DNA of 64,000 nt from Micromonospora echinaurantiaca (GCF_900090235.1 NZ_LT607750.1:3835001-3899000), one strand, 5' to 3'. Numbered from the stretch's first letter, positions 1 through 11,354 are shown. Notes: a model not told the origin generated them from the letters alone. Made by a program: numbers and translations.

Positions 1-68
1 TTCGTGGAATTCAGCAGGCCGGCCGCCGCGGTTTCCCGCAAGCTCGCCCGGTGCCCTGCCGGTCGTCA

Positions 69-97
69 ACCATACCCGGTCGGTTCCGCCTCACCAA
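69..97 (-). promoter_or_regulatory. candidate promoter reading off the left edge
   Basis: On the minus strand TTGGTG (97-92) and TATGGT (74-69) are separated by exactly 17 bases, resembling a vegetative -35/-10 pair. It lies downstream of the tyrS terminator and would drive a unit beyond the left edge. The remainder of 1-238 holds no open frame that I can support. The unit driven is unknown. Confidence 0.3.
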
Positions 98-238
98 ATC
101 CGCCCCTCGGCGAATCCGGGGCACCACCCGGACCAGGCTCCGACGAGGTCAACCCGTCGAACCCTGAGGTTGTTCCCGCGCTCCGGCCTCTAGGACTTTC
201 GCCCTTTTCGTCCGTTCCGCGCTGGCAGAGAGAAAGTT

Positions 239-278
239 ACGCGCCCGGCGGATTGATCGTCAAATCCACCGGGCGCGT
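239..278 (-). terminator. Rho-independent-like terminator of tyrS
   Basis: A 16-bp inverted repeat with one G-U wobble encloses the 8-base loop TGACGATC when read on the minus strand. It starts 25 bases after the tyrS stop codon and is followed by AACTTTCTCTC, a weak pyrimidine-rich run. Stem strength and position make it the likely end of the tyrS transcript. Confidence 0.75.
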
Positions 279-303
279 CCCGCGTCACACCGTCGACGTA
301 CGG

Positions 304-1599
304 CTATCTCTCCACCTCGACACCGGCGAAGGACCGCTTGCCGCGGCGCAGCACCAGGTACCGGCCGTGCAGCAGGTCCTCCGGAGAGACCCGCGCGTCG
401 ACGTCGGTCACCCGGTTGTTGTTCACGTAGGCGCCGCCCTCCGCGATCACCCGTCGCGCCTCCTTGTGGCTCGGCACCAGCCCGGACTCACGCAGCAGCG
501 CGGCCACGTCGGGCAGTTCGCCGCCGACGTGGACCAGGCCCGCCTCGGTCAGCGCGGCCCGCAGCGTCGCCGGGGTGAGGTCGGTCAGCGAGCCCCGGCC
601 GAAGAGCGCTTGGCTGGCGGCGACCGCCTGGGCCATCTCCCGCTCGCCGTGCACCAGCGCGGTGAGTTCCTCGGCGAGCGCCCGCTGGGCCAGCCGCGCC
701 GCCGGGCGCTCCGCGGTCTCCTTCTCCAGCGCCTCCAGCTCCTCGCGGGAGCGGAAGCTGAAGAAGCGCAGGTAGCGGTTCACGTCCCGGTCCTCGACGT
801 TGACCCAGAACTGGTAGAAGGCGTACGGGCTGGTCATCTCGGGGTCGAGCCAGACCGCGCCACCCTCGGTCTTGCCGAACTTCGTCCCGTCCGACCTGGT
901 GACCAGCGGGGTGGTGAACGCCTGAACCGGCCCGGCGCCCCGCCGGCGGACGTAGTCGACCCCGGCGGTGATGTTGCCCCACTGGTCGGAGCCGCCGAAC
1001 TGGAGTTGGCAGCCGTGCCGGCGGTGCAGCTCGAAGAAGTCGTTCGCCTGCAGCAGCTGGTAGCTGAACTCGGTGAAGCTGATGCCGCTCTCCAGCCGAG
1101 CCTTGACCACCTCCCGGGCGAGCATCTTGTTGACCGGGAAGTGCTTGCCGACGTCGCGGAGGAACTCGACCACCGACATCTCGCCGGTCCAGTCCAGGTT
1201 GTTGACCAGTTGCGCGGCGTTCTCCCCGGTGTACGAGACGAACGGGGCGAGCTGGTCGCGGATCCGGGCCACCCAGCCGGCGACCACCTCCGGCGGGTTG
1301 AGCGTGCGCTCCGCGCTCTCCTTCGGATCACCGATCTGCCCGGTCGCCCCGCCCACCAGCAGCAGCGGGCGGTGCCCGGCGAGCTGGAGCCGGCGGGCCG
1401 TGGCGACCTGCACGAGGTGGCCGACGTGCAGGCTGGGCGCGGTCGGGTCGAAGCCCACATAGAAGGCCGCCCTGGGGCCGTCGAGCAGCGCGCGCAGCTC
1501 GTCGATGCCGGTGGAGTCCTGGATCAGGCCACGCCACAGCAGGTCTTCGGTGAGGGAGTCCCGCCCGGGCGGCGGAAGGCTGATGTCGGTCACGGTCAC
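304..1599 (-). CDS. tyrS: tyrosine--tRNA ligase
   Basis: Cytoplasmic class I aminoacyl-tRNA synthetase that charges tRNA-Tyr with tyrosine using ATP. The 431-residue product has the usual TyrS length. The HIGH-type motif is visible as PSLHVGHL, the KMSKS-type loop as KFGKT, and the GGSDQWGN tyrosine-site segment is intact. The C-terminus carries an S4-like RNA-binding domain (HKEARRVIAEGGAYVNN). I chose the GTG at 1599 because GGGGGAG lies 5 bases upstream; a second in-frame GTG at 1593 is possible. The open frame extends much further upstream but without TyrS similarity. It is divergent from the thioesterase gene and followed by a strong terminator. In M. tuberculosis tyrS is adjacent to mpg; here the two are about 52 kb apart. 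Confidence 0.97.
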   Translation of the reverse strand: MTVTDISLPPPGRDSLTEDLLWRGLIQDSTGIDELRALLDGPRAAFYVGFDPTAPSLHVGHLVQVATARRLQLAGHRPLLLVGGATGQIGDPKESAERTLNPPEVVAGWVARIRDQLAPFVSYTGENAAQLVNNLDWTGEMSVVEFLRDVGKHFPVNKMLAREVVKARLESGISFTEFSYQLLQANDFFELHRRHGCQLQFGGSDQWGNITAGVDYVRRRGAGPVQAFTTPLVTRSDGTKFGKTEGGAVWLDPEMTSPYAFYQFWVNVEDRDVNRYLRFFSFRSREELEALEKETAERPAARLAQRALAEELTALVHGEREMAQAVAASQALFGRGSLTDLTPATLRAALTEAGLVHVGGELPDVAALLRESGLVPSHKEARRVIAEGGAYVNNNRVTDVDARVSPEDLLHGRYLVLRRGKRSFAGVEVER

Positions 1600-1689
1600 C
1601 GATTCTCCCCCATCCGAGGCGGTGACCCGTACCGGGTTTGCCGAGCCGACGCCGGATACGCTGGCGATTCCATGATCGAGGAGGGCTGC

Positions 1690-2079
1690 GTGGAGACGAC
1701 GGAGATGGCGGGCGGCTTCGTGGCCCTGCTCGGCCTGAAGTTCGACGAGGTGAGCGGCGACCGGGTCGTCATCCGCTGGCAGGTCCGCCCGGACCTGCAC
1801 CAGCCGTACGGCATCCAGCACGGCGGGGTGTACTGCGCGGTGGTGGAGACGGCGGCCAGCGTGGGCGGCGCCCTCTGGTTGGGCGACCGCGGCCAGGTCG
1901 TCGGCGTGTCCAACCAGACCGACTTCCTGCGCGCGGTCCGCGACGGGGAGCTGACCGCGGTCGGCACCCCGGTGCACCGGGGCCGCAGCCAGCAGCTCTG
2001 GCAGGTGGAGATCACCGACGCGGACGCCCGGCTGGTGGCCCGCGGCCAGGTCCGGCTGCAGAACCTCACCCCCGCCTGA
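1690..2079 (+). CDS. PaaI-type hotdog-fold thioesterase
   Basis: A 129-residue single hotdog domain, probably a cytoplasmic acyl-CoA thioesterase of the PaaI/YbgC-like group. The segment QHGGVYCAVVETAAS corresponds to the hotdog helix with the conserved HGG, and NQTDFLRAVRDGELTAVGTPVHRGR is the typical sheet region. The GTG at 1690 is preferred because AGGAGG ends 5 bases before it; an ATG at 1672 in the same frame lacks a ribosome-binding site. Its substrate cannot be read from sequence. It is divergent from tyrS, with about 90 bases between them, so the two share a promoter region. Confidence 0.85.
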   Translation: METTEMAGGFVALLGLKFDEVSGDRVVIRWQVRPDLHQPYGIQHGGVYCAVVETAASVGGALWLGDRGQVVGVSNQTDFLRAVRDGELTAVGTPVHRGRSQQLWQVEITDADARLVARGQVRLQNLTPA

Positions 2080-2208
2080 CCGTCCCCCACACCAGCACAG
2101 GCGGGATGGACGCGGGGCCGCGCGGCGCGGGATGTCCGGCTCCGGCGGCGATCCCGGGGGCGTTGATCCGGACGCGGGCGGGTCGGGTGCGGGGTGCGGG
2201 CAGCGGTG

Positions 2209-3537
2209 TCAGTTGCCTGCCCGGTCCAGCATCGGCTCGGCGTCCGGATCCGGGGCGTCATCGCTGGGTGCGGACCGGCACAGCCGCACCTCGGCGATCG
2301 CGCGGTGCGCGATCCGGGTGACCACCAGGTCCCAGCCGTCGACGGTGACGCTCTCGCCGGCCACCGTGGGGATGTGGCCGAGGCAGGCGAGCACCAGCCC
2401 GGCGACAGTGGTGTAGTCGCCCTCGGGGCGGCCGGGCAGTTCGACGCCGAGGTCCGGCAGGTCGTGCACCGGGAAGGTGCCGGGCAGCAGCAGCGCACCG
2501 TCCGGCTCGGTGCGCACCGCGCCCAGGTCCCGGTCGGTCTCGTCGTAGATCTCGCCGACGATCTCCTCGAGGATGTCCTCCAGGGTGACGATCCCGTCGA
2601 CGGCGCCCCGCTCGTCCACCACCAGGGCGATGTGCTGACGTTCCGCCTTGAACTGGCGCAGCGCGTCGACCACCGGCAGCGAGTCCGGTAGCAGCATCGG
2701 CGGTCGGACGCAGTCGTCGATCGGCCGGTCGTCCGGCACGCCGACCAGGTCGCGCAGGTGGATCACGCCGACCGCGTCGTCGAGGCCGCCGTGGCGTACC
2801 ACGGGCGCGCGGGAGTGCCCGGACGCGGCGAGCACCAGCCGGGCGGCCTCGGCGGTGGTCCCGCTGTCCAGCGTGAAGACCTGCAGCCGGGGCACCAGCA
2901 CCGCCCGCAGCTGCCGGTCGGCGATCTCGACCGCGCCGGCGATGATGGTCTGTTGCTCCTTGGTGAAGCCGTGGTTGCCGGCGACGATGTCGCGCAGCTC
3001 GTCGGGGCTGATCTCGTCGCGTTTCGGCTGCGGGTTGAGCCCGACCAGGCGGACAACCAGGTCGCTGGTGGCGCCGAGCGCCCAGACGGCCGGCCGGGTG
3101 AGGGTGGCGAGCAGGTCCAGCGGGCGGGCGACGAGCAGCGCCCAGCGCTCGGGCACCTGCATGGCGATCCGCTTCGGGGCCAGTTCGCCGAAGACCAGGG
3201 TGACGAACGTCAGCACCAGGGTGACCGCCACGATCGCGACCGGCTCGGCGGTGCCGCCGAGCGCGCCCAGCAGCGGTACCAGCGGCCGGGCCAGGGAGAC
3301 CGCGGCGGCGGCCGAGGCCAGGAACCCGGCGAGCGTGATGCCGATCTGGATGGTGGCCAGGAAGCGGTTCGGGTCGGTGGCGAGGCGGGCCAGCACGCGG
3401 CCGGCCCGGCTGGTGCGTTCCAGCCGCTGGACCTGGCTGTCCCGCAACGAGACCAGCGCCATCTCGCTGCCAGCGAACAGGGCGTTCAGGACGATCAGGA
3501 CACCGACCAGGGCCAGTTGGCTCCCGTAGCTCTGCAC
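2209..3537 (-). CDS. CNNM/CBS-domain membrane protein (TlyC/CorC-like hemolysin family)
   Basis: A 442-residue integral membrane protein of the DUF21 (CNNM)-CBS-CorC_HlyC family, associated with magnesium and other cation efflux. Order: N-terminal membrane region with at least three hydrophobic segments (residues about 5-25, 60-85, 97-120) and the family pattern GELAPKRIA; paired CBS domains at about 205-330 with the characteristic GIVTLEDILEEIVGEI; and a CorC/HlyC transporter-associated domain at the C-terminus (about 350-425). Start is GTG 3537 with GAGGGAG 8 bases upstream. The older hemolysin label rests on weak evidence; an ion-transport role is the better reading. It is transcribed alone. 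Confidence 0.9.
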   Translation of the reverse strand: MQSYGSQLALVGVLIVLNALFAGSEMALVSLRDSQVQRLERTSRAGRVLARLATDPNRFLATIQIGITLAGFLASAAAAVSLARPLVPLLGALGGTAEPVAIVAVTLVLTFVTLVFGELAPKRIAMQVPERWALLVARPLDLLATLTRPAVWALGATSDLVVRLVGLNPQPKRDEISPDELRDIVAGNHGFTKEQQTIIAGAVEIADRQLRAVLVPRLQVFTLDSGTTAEAARLVLAASGHSRAPVVRHGGLDDAVGVIHLRDLVGVPDDRPIDDCVRPPMLLPDSLPVVDALRQFKAERQHIALVVDERGAVDGIVTLEDILEEIVGEIYDETDRDLGAVRTEPDGALLLPGTFPVHDLPDLGVELPGRPEGDYTTVAGLVLACLGHIPTVAGESVTVDGWDLVVTRIAHRAIAEVRLCRSAPSDDAPDPDAEPMLDRAGN

Positions 3538-3663
3538 GCCCGGTTCTCCCTCGCACGGACCGCGCCGACCGGCGCCGCCGGGCGGAGGCCCCGCCGGCGT
3601 ACGCGCATCTGTGCCCCGCGGACCGGGCGGTGAATCCTGCTTCCGCCGTCCGGGTGACCCGCG

Positions 3664-4308
3664 CTACGCCCGCCCGCCGACCGATGGGGCCGGCAGGTCC
3701 AGCACGTACGCGTCGCCCTCCGGGCGGAAGCCGAGCCGGTGGTAGTAGGGGGCGACCATGCCGGGCGGGCTGACCACCCGGCGGAAGCCCCGGTCGGTGA
3801 AGAGCCGGCTGCGCCGGTAGACGAACTCGCCCGGGGTGAAGTCGCGGAACCGCTGGGTCACGTAGTCGAGGTCGATCTGGGCCACGCCGCCGGGCTCGGC
3901 GTGCGAGAGCACCACCCCGACCACCTCGTCGGCGCGGACCACCAGGAACGCCGAACGCTCGGCGGCGGTGCCGGGCGGCCAGCGGAAGCCGGGGTTGAAC
4001 CGGGCGATGTCGGCGCCGTGCACCCGCAGGGTGTGGGCGAGGAACTGGTCGTCGACGCCGACCTCGACCACCTGGTAGGTCGCCTCGTCGTGCCGGGTGG
4101 CCAGCATCTTCCGCAGGTACCAGATGTTGATCACGGCCAGCACCACGTTCAGCCCGACCATGGGCCAGACCGCCAGGGCGGCGTTGTAGCCGATCAGCAC
4201 CAGGCAGCCGACCAGGTTGAGGGCGCGCAGTCGCAGGATGCGCGCCTGCAACAGCGACCAGACCAGCAGCGCGGAGCCGGCCCAGCCGATCAGATCCAGC
4301 CAGTTCAC
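3664..4308 (-). CDS. YgjV-like membrane protein with a C-terminal acetyltransferase-like region
   Basis: A 214-residue protein. The first about 75 residues contain three hydrophobic segments (DLIGWAGSALLVWSLL, LNLVGCLVLIGYNAAL, MVGLNVVLAVINIWYL) resembling the YgjV/PnuC-like small membrane module. The remainder is soluble and ends RRVVSPPGMVAPYYHRLGFR, reminiscent of a GNAT-like fold, but an acetyl-CoA motif is not clear. GTG 4308 starts right at the membrane segment; longer starts would add Pro/Gly-rich sequence encoded by a GC-rich tandem repeat. Function unknown. Stop is 126 bases from the upstream neighbour's start. Confidence 0.65.
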   Translation of the reverse strand: MNWLDLIGWAGSALLVWSLLQARILRLRALNLVGCLVLIGYNAALAVWPMVGLNVVLAVINIWYLRKMLATRHDEATYQVVEVGVDDQFLAHTLRVHGADIARFNPGFRWPPGTAAERSAFLVVRADEVVGVVLSHAEPGGVAQIDLDYVTQRFRDFTPGEFVYRRSRLFTDRGFRRVVSPPGMVAPYYHRLGFRPEGDAYVLDLPAPSVGGRA

Positions 4309-4363
4309 CCGGCGAGGGTAGTTCCCGCGCCGATCGACGCCGCCGCCGGGGAGCACCGGCGAC

Positions 4364-4472
4364 CCGGGGTGGGGCCGGCCCAGCCCAGCGTGGGGGTCGG
4401 CCAGCCCAACCCAGGGCGGGGTCAGGCCGCCCAGGGTGGGGCCACGCCCGGGCGGGGCGGGGTCGGTGGGGC
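4364..4472. repeat. degenerate GC-rich tandem repeat, unit about 22-25 bp
   Basis: About 110 bases between the YgjV-like gene and the GNAT gene consist of four to five degraded copies of a unit containing GGGGTNGGCC...CCCAGC. The copies differ by several substitutions and small indels. No gene or promoter is needed to explain it; it looks like a local expansion that now forms the spacer. Confidence 0.55.
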
Positions 4473-4480
4473 CGGCCGGC

Positions 4481-4990
4481 TCAGCCGGCGAGCTCCAGCA
4501 CGTACTCCTCGACGTCGTGGCCGCGGCCGGCGGCGTAGCCGCGGTCCTCGCCGCAGATGACGAAGCCGCACTTGCGCAGCACCGCGAGCGAGGCGACGTT
4601 GTCCTTGGCGGCGCGGGCGTGCAGCGGGCGCTGGGGCACCTCGCGCAGCAGCGCGGCCAGGGCGCGGGTGGCGTAGCCGAGGCCCCAGTGTCGCCGGTCG
4701 ATCCAGTAGCTGACCTCGGTGCGCTCGCCGACGGGGAAGGCGTGCACATGCCCGACCACCTGGCCGTCGACGGTCACCGTGCGGGTCACGATCGCCGGAT
4801 CGGTGCGCACCCGCTTCCAGTGGGCGGCGAAGCCCTCCCGGTCGGCCGGGTCGTCGGCGGTGAAGGCGGCCATCCGGATCGCCTCCGGATCCAGCTGGTG
4901 CCGGTAGAACTCCGGCAGGTCGTCGTCGTGCACGGGGCGCAGCTGCAGGTCGGCGGTCACGCGCCCGAGGATAGGGCGGGGCTGTGACAT
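4481..4990 (-). CDS. GNAT family N-acetyltransferase
   Basis: A 169-residue single-domain acetyltransferase. The acetyl-CoA binding region is at about residues 100-125 (HWGLGYATRALAALL, replacing the usual Q/RxxGxG/A) and the C-terminal motif is NVASLAVLRKCGF, typical of RimJ/RimL-like GNAT enzymes acting on protein N-termini or small amines. ATG 4990 is chosen because GGAGG is placed 7 bases upstream; a GTG 11 codons later would remove part of the first strand. It is divergent from the pyruvate phosphate dikinase gene (109 bases between starts). Substrate unknown. Confidence 0.88.
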   Translation of the reverse strand: MSQPRPILGRVTADLQLRPVHDDDLPEFYRHQLDPEAIRMAAFTADDPADREGFAAHWKRVRTDPAIVTRTVTVDGQVVGHVHAFPVGERTEVSYWIDRRHWGLGYATRALAALLREVPQRPLHARAAKDNVASLAVLRKCGFVICGEDRGYAAGRGHDVEEYVLELAG

Positions 4991-5099
4991 CCGGGACCTC
5001 CGGCCCGTCAGGTACCCCGTTCGGCCCTGTCCCGGCCGTCGCCGGCATTGCTACCAACGAATGGGACGACGTTCCCGCGGCGGCGGAGTGGAGGCCGGC

Positions 5100-7760
<2,661 letters not shown>

Positions 7761-7772
7761 GAGGTACCCGCG

Positions 7773-8225
7773 ATGACCGCGATCTTCAACCCCACCGGAC
7801 CCGCCCCGCTGGTCCCGCCGGTCCGGCCGGTGCCCGACCAGGCCGGGCAGCCGGCAGTACGCGGGCCGGTCGGCCCGGTGCTGGAGCTGCCCGGCACGCC
7901 CGGCGCCGCGCTGGTGCCGGTGACCCACCAGGGCCGCCCGGTCGGCGCGTTCGTCCTGTCCGGTGGGCGGGTGCGCTACCGGCCGGTGCTGGACCCGGAC
8001 CGGTTGCTCACCGCCAGCGCCGGCGTGATCGCCGCCGGCCTGCTCGCCGCCGGGGTGGTCGCGGTCGGCCGGCGGCGCCCGCCGGCGATCGGCGCGGTGA
8101 CCATGGGCCCGGGTGGCTGGGTGAGCCTGAAGGGCCTGTCCGCGCCTGGCCCGCGCGCCGCCCGGCCGCCGCGCCCCTGGTGGGCCCGGCTGCTGCGGGC
8201 GCACCGGCTGGTCGTCCAGCGCTGA
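7773..8225 (+). CDS. small single-pass membrane protein of unknown function
   Basis: A 150-residue protein rich in Pro and Gly that I do not recognise. Residues 1-70 form a Pro-rich region followed by a small beta-like segment (LVPVTHQGRPVGAFVLSGGRVRYRPV); one hydrophobic helix follows at about 75-97 (LTASAGVIAAGLLAAGVVAVG); the C-terminus is Arg/Pro-rich and basic. Start ATG 7773 lies 12 bases after the ppdK stop and its TAGGAGG overlaps that stop, implying translational coupling. A single-pass protein with a positively charged cytoplasmic tail is the most that can be said. Confidence 0.7.
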   Translation: MTAIFNPTGPAPLVPPVRPVPDQAGQPAVRGPVGPVLELPGTPGAALVPVTHQGRPVGAFVLSGGRVRYRPVLDPDRLLTASAGVIAAGLLAAGVVAVGRRRPPAIGAVTMGPGGWVSLKGLSAPGPRAARPPRPWWARLLRAHRLVVQR

Positions 8226-8476
8226 CCTGGTCGAGGTCGGCGGTTCGCCGGCCCCGACCCGCACCGGCCCCGGCGACTGGCGGGGCCCCGCCGTCCCGGA
8301 CCGGACGCGCCGCCCACCCCCCGGTGGCGCTCCGGCCCGGGACGGCCCGTCTCCCGGCCCGGTCTGCCCGGACGCCATTCGAGGCGTTCTCGGCCGGCCC
8401 GGAGGCGGCCCATGTACCCGGACAGCGGCTACCTCCGGATTCCTGTCGGCAGGACAGCGCCCTCGTGACCGACGTG

Positions 8477-9250
8477 TTACCGCTCGCGCGCCAGCGCGCG
8501 AGATGCGAGATGGACGGTGATGTCGGCGGCGATCTCGACTGTCTTCGGCAGGACCCGTCTGATCCGGCTGAACACCCGCTCTTGCTGCGCGGCCGGCAGT
8601 TCGAGGTAGGCCGAGATGGTCGCGAGATGGCCGACGTAGTCGTCAGCGCTCACCGTCAGGCGGCGCTCGATCACGGACTGCTGAACGTCGACGAACCATT
8701 CGGACCGTTGGAGCTCCGTACCCGGCCATTGCATGTCGTGTTCCGGAGGCGTCCCGTCGGGCGACGGGATCTCGTCGCTTTCCAAGTACGGTGTCCGGGC
8801 CACCCGAACCGCTTCCCGCACAGCCGGGTCGGCCAGCTGGATCGGCCCACCGAACGAGGCGAACACGCCGCCCGGCTTCAATAACGCGGCCATGCGCGAC
8901 CACCGCCGCTCCGCGCTAGTCCAATGCAGCGCCGCTGCCGCATAAACCAGGTCGTAGCGTTCGCCCGGTCGTATGTCCTCGAACGAGGCTTGCACGGCTT
9001 TGACGTTTGCTGGCACGTGCTTACGCAGCTCGGCGAGCATGGCCCCGTCCGGCTCGGTCGCGGTGACCGCGATCCCCTGTCGAGCGAACAGACGAGTTGC
9101 TTTGCCTGTCCCAGAGCCGATCTCGAGGGCAGCCCGAACCGGCCTGCCCGCATACGTCATCACCAGGTCGACAAGTTCCACGGGATATCCCGGCCGGAAC
9201 CGTTCATATGCTTCCGCCACCCGTCCGAAGCTCATGGCGCGACCAGACAT
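8477..9250 (-). CDS. class I SAM-dependent methyltransferase
   Basis: A 257-residue methyltransferase of the UbiE/type-11 kind. SAM motif I is ALEIGSGTGKATRLFA (about residues 43-58), the acidic end of strand beta-2 is TATEPDGAML, and motif II/III regions are YDLVYAAAALHW and LLKPGGVFASFGG. The N-terminal MSFGRVAEAYERFRPGYP signature is common in this family. ATG 9250 is favoured by AGGA 8 bases upstream; ATG 9235 (MSFGRV) and ATG 9259 are alternatives. Substrate unknown. It is divergent from the nucleotidyltransferase remnant. Confidence 0.85.
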   Translation of the reverse strand: MSGRAMSFGRVAEAYERFRPGYPVELVDLVMTYAGRPVRAALEIGSGTGKATRLFARQGIAVTATEPDGAMLAELRKHVPANVKAVQASFEDIRPGERYDLVYAAAALHWTSAERRWSRMAALLKPGGVFASFGGPIQLADPAVREAVRVARTPYLESDEIPSPDGTPPEHDMQWPGTELQRSEWFVDVQQSVIERRLTVSADDYVGHLATISAYLELPAAQQERVFSRIRRVLPKTVEIAADITVHLASRALARER

Positions 9251-9372
9251 GCCGAACATCCTGGCACTGCCTACGCCGGCCATGCGGAATGAGCAGATGT
9301 CCGCGGTGGACCCTCGGTCCACGCCTCGCAGGCGGTGCGTATGTCCGCTGGTCTAGGGTCGCTGGGGTGGTC

Positions 9373-9920
9373 ATGAGCGCGCAGGACGTTGTGGGCGTGA
9401 TCGAGTCAGACCCGGTAGCGATGAGAGTCCTTCGGGCCACGGCCGACCTTGGATTACCGGACTGGTGGATCGGTGCCGGCTTCGTTCGCAACCGCGTCTG
9501 GGACGCGATCAGCGACCTCCCGGTCTCGCCGGAGCGCGACGTGGATGTCGCCTACTTCGACCCGGAGAAGCTGGACCCGAGCGAGGAGGCACGCGTCGAA
9601 GCCCGAGCCATGGCGTCCCTACCCGGGGTGCCGTGGGAGATTCGTAATCAGGCACGGATGCATCTGCACAATGGCGATGAGCCCTACACGTCCACCTCGG
9701 ACGCGATTTCGCGCTGGCCCGAAACGGCACCGTGCGTCGCGGTTACTCTGCGGGGTGACTCTGTTCGCCTGGTGTCCTGCCATGGGCTGGCTGACCTTGT
9801 GGGAATGGTCGTCCGCCCCTCGCCGCTTTCGCCAGCGCAGCGGGCCGCGCGACGGTACAGCGCCGCGTGGAGGTCAAGGGATGGCTCGACCGATGGGCCG
9901 GACTGCGGTTGGCACTCTAA
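9373..9920 (+). pseudogene. frameshifted nucleotidyltransferase-like gene (COG3575/YkiB-like)
   Basis: Frame 1 from ATG 9373 encodes a recognisable nucleotidyltransferase-fold protein with WIGAGFVRNRVWD and RDVDVAYFDPEKLD, continuing to DLVGMVVRPSP near 9828. Family members then end with a basic segment and a KGWLxRWPxL motif. That ending is present but in another frame: RRVEVKGWLDRWAGLRLAL followed by TAA at 9918-9920. A single one-base deletion (or two-base insertion) between about 9829 and 9860 explains the switch. Read without correction, frame 1 runs on for hundreds of bases of non-family sequence into the MFS gene. Either a real disruption or a sequencing error. Confidence 0.75.
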
Positions 9921-10028
9921 CGCTCACCCCAAGCGAAGGAAGCCCAGCCCCGAGAGGACGTCCTCGTCCCGGTCATGGCCGCGCCGATCGCGAGCACTCG
10001 AGCCCGACGTTGGATCAAGTAGGCGGAC

Positions 10029-11279
10029 TCAGCCGCGCTCCCCGCCTTCGCTGGGCGTCGGCCCGATGTGGCTCAAGGTCCGGTGCCCCGGCACGAGTGG
10101 GGTCGCTGAGCGGAGACCGCGGTCGGGCGAGCGATGGGAGAGCAGGCGTCCGATCAGCGCGGCGGCGATGGCGGCCAGCCCGGCCGCCGCGAAGCCGCCC
10201 GCTGGCACGGAGACGTCGATCGCCACCCCGACGATCGGGGATCCGAACGCGAAACCCGCGCTCTGCGCCGAGGATTGCAGACCTGTCGCCTCACCCCGCA
10301 CACCGGCCGGCGCCAGCCGGCTGACCGCGTCGGCCACCGCGGAGAGGGTCGGCGCGGTGAGAAGCCCGGTGCCGACAACGGCCACGCACAACCAGGGCCA
10401 GTCGTGGGCAAGCCCGACGGGAGTCGTCACGAGCCCGAGCAGGCCGAGCAGCAGCCATGTGGGCAGCGGCCGGGGCAGCGCGCCATAGATCAGCCCGCCG
10501 GCGACCGAGGCCATGCCGAACACGGCTACGACCACGGCGGCCCAGGAGACCTGGCCTGCTTCCTCGAGCATGGCGACGATGGCGAGGTCGACGCCGCTGA
10601 GCAGCATCGTGGCACCGAACGCCATCGTCAGTACGGCGATCATGCCGGCACCCAGCCACTCCCGGCGCGGGGGCCGTCCGGCCGCGCCGGGATCCGCCTC
10701 GCCCTCGGCGCACAGCGGCGGGTTGAGCAGGGCAATCCCGGCTCCGCCAGCCACGATCACGGCACCGACCCCCCACACGACGGCACTGGGGGAAAGCTTC
10801 GCCGCACACAGAATCACCACCGCCGGGCCCACGATGTACGACAGTTCGCCCTGCACCGCTTCTAGCGCGAAGGCGGCCCGGCGCTGTCCCGCCGTCGTCA
10901 TCGCGGCAATCGCCTGCCTGGTCACCTGCTGAACCGGCACCATCAGCAGACCAAACGCGAAGGCGGCGCCCAGCAGGATCCCGTACGGCAGGATCGGCAC
11001 GCTCAGCCAGAACACGACCTGCGGTACGACAGTTGCCAGCAGCACGGTCCGCAGGCCCCGCCGGTCGATCACGCGGCCAAGCAGCGGCCCGCCCAGCGCC
11101 ACGCCGGCGGTCAGAGCTGCCGCGACGCCGCCCGCTGCCGCGTAGCTCATGTCCAGGCCCAGCACGACGTACAACGTCAGCGCCATCACGTCAGCCGTGA
11201 TCGCGGCACGGGCGAGCAGCGAGACGCCGAGCAGCGGCGCCATCCCTGGCACGGCGAGCACCTGCCGGTATCTGATCAC
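10029..11279 (-). CDS. MFS transporter
   Basis: A 416-residue integral membrane protein with about twelve hydrophobic segments. The loop-2/3 MFS signature appears as GGPLLGRVIDRRGLRTVLLA (residues about 64-83), typical of drug/solute:proton antiporters, and a central hydrophilic loop (CAEGEADPGAAGRPPRREW) separates the halves. Start GTG 11279 has only a weak ribosome-binding site (GCAGG). The gene is divergent from a LysR regulator with 72 bases between starts, an arrangement that usually means the regulator controls the transporter. The substrate is not evident. Confidence 0.88.
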   Translation of the reverse strand: MIRYRQVLAVPGMAPLLGVSLLARAAITADVMALTLYVVLGLDMSYAAAGGVAAALTAGVALGGPLLGRVIDRRGLRTVLLATVVPQVVFWLSVPILPYGILLGAAFAFGLLMVPVQQVTRQAIAAMTTAGQRRAAFALEAVQGELSYIVGPAVVILCAAKLSPSAVVWGVGAVIVAGGAGIALLNPPLCAEGEADPGAAGRPPRREWLGAGMIAVLTMAFGATMLLSGVDLAIVAMLEEAGQVSWAAVVVAVFGMASVAGGLIYGALPRPLPTWLLLGLLGLVTTPVGLAHDWPWLCVAVVGTGLLTAPTLSAVADAVSRLAPAGVRGEATGLQSSAQSAGFAFGSPIVGVAIDVSVPAGGFAAAGLAAIAAALIGRLLSHRSPDRGLRSATPLVPGHRTLSHIGPTPSEGGERG

Positions 11280-11337
11280 CTGCGGGACGCTAGGTCACCC
11301 GTCAGCTCATAGGAAGTGGTTAACTCGTTGGACCTGA

Positions 11338-11354
11338 CATAATGAATACTTATG
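11338..11354 (+). promoter_or_regulatory. probable leaderless promoter and inverted repeat of the LysR gene
   Basis: CATAAT (11338-11343) matches the -10 consensus at five of six positions and ends 8 bases before the ATG at 11352, so transcription would begin at or next to the start codon; no Shine-Dalgarno is present. The same bases form an inverted repeat CATAA-N7-TTATG whose right arm includes the start codon, a plausible autoregulatory LysR half-site pair. No good -35 is seen, as expected for an activated promoter. Confidence 0.5.

Noticed and set aside
4..1671. Upstream extension of the thioesterase frame to position 4
   Set aside because: It runs antisense through tyrS with no homology; only the part from about 1690 resembles a hotdog domain.
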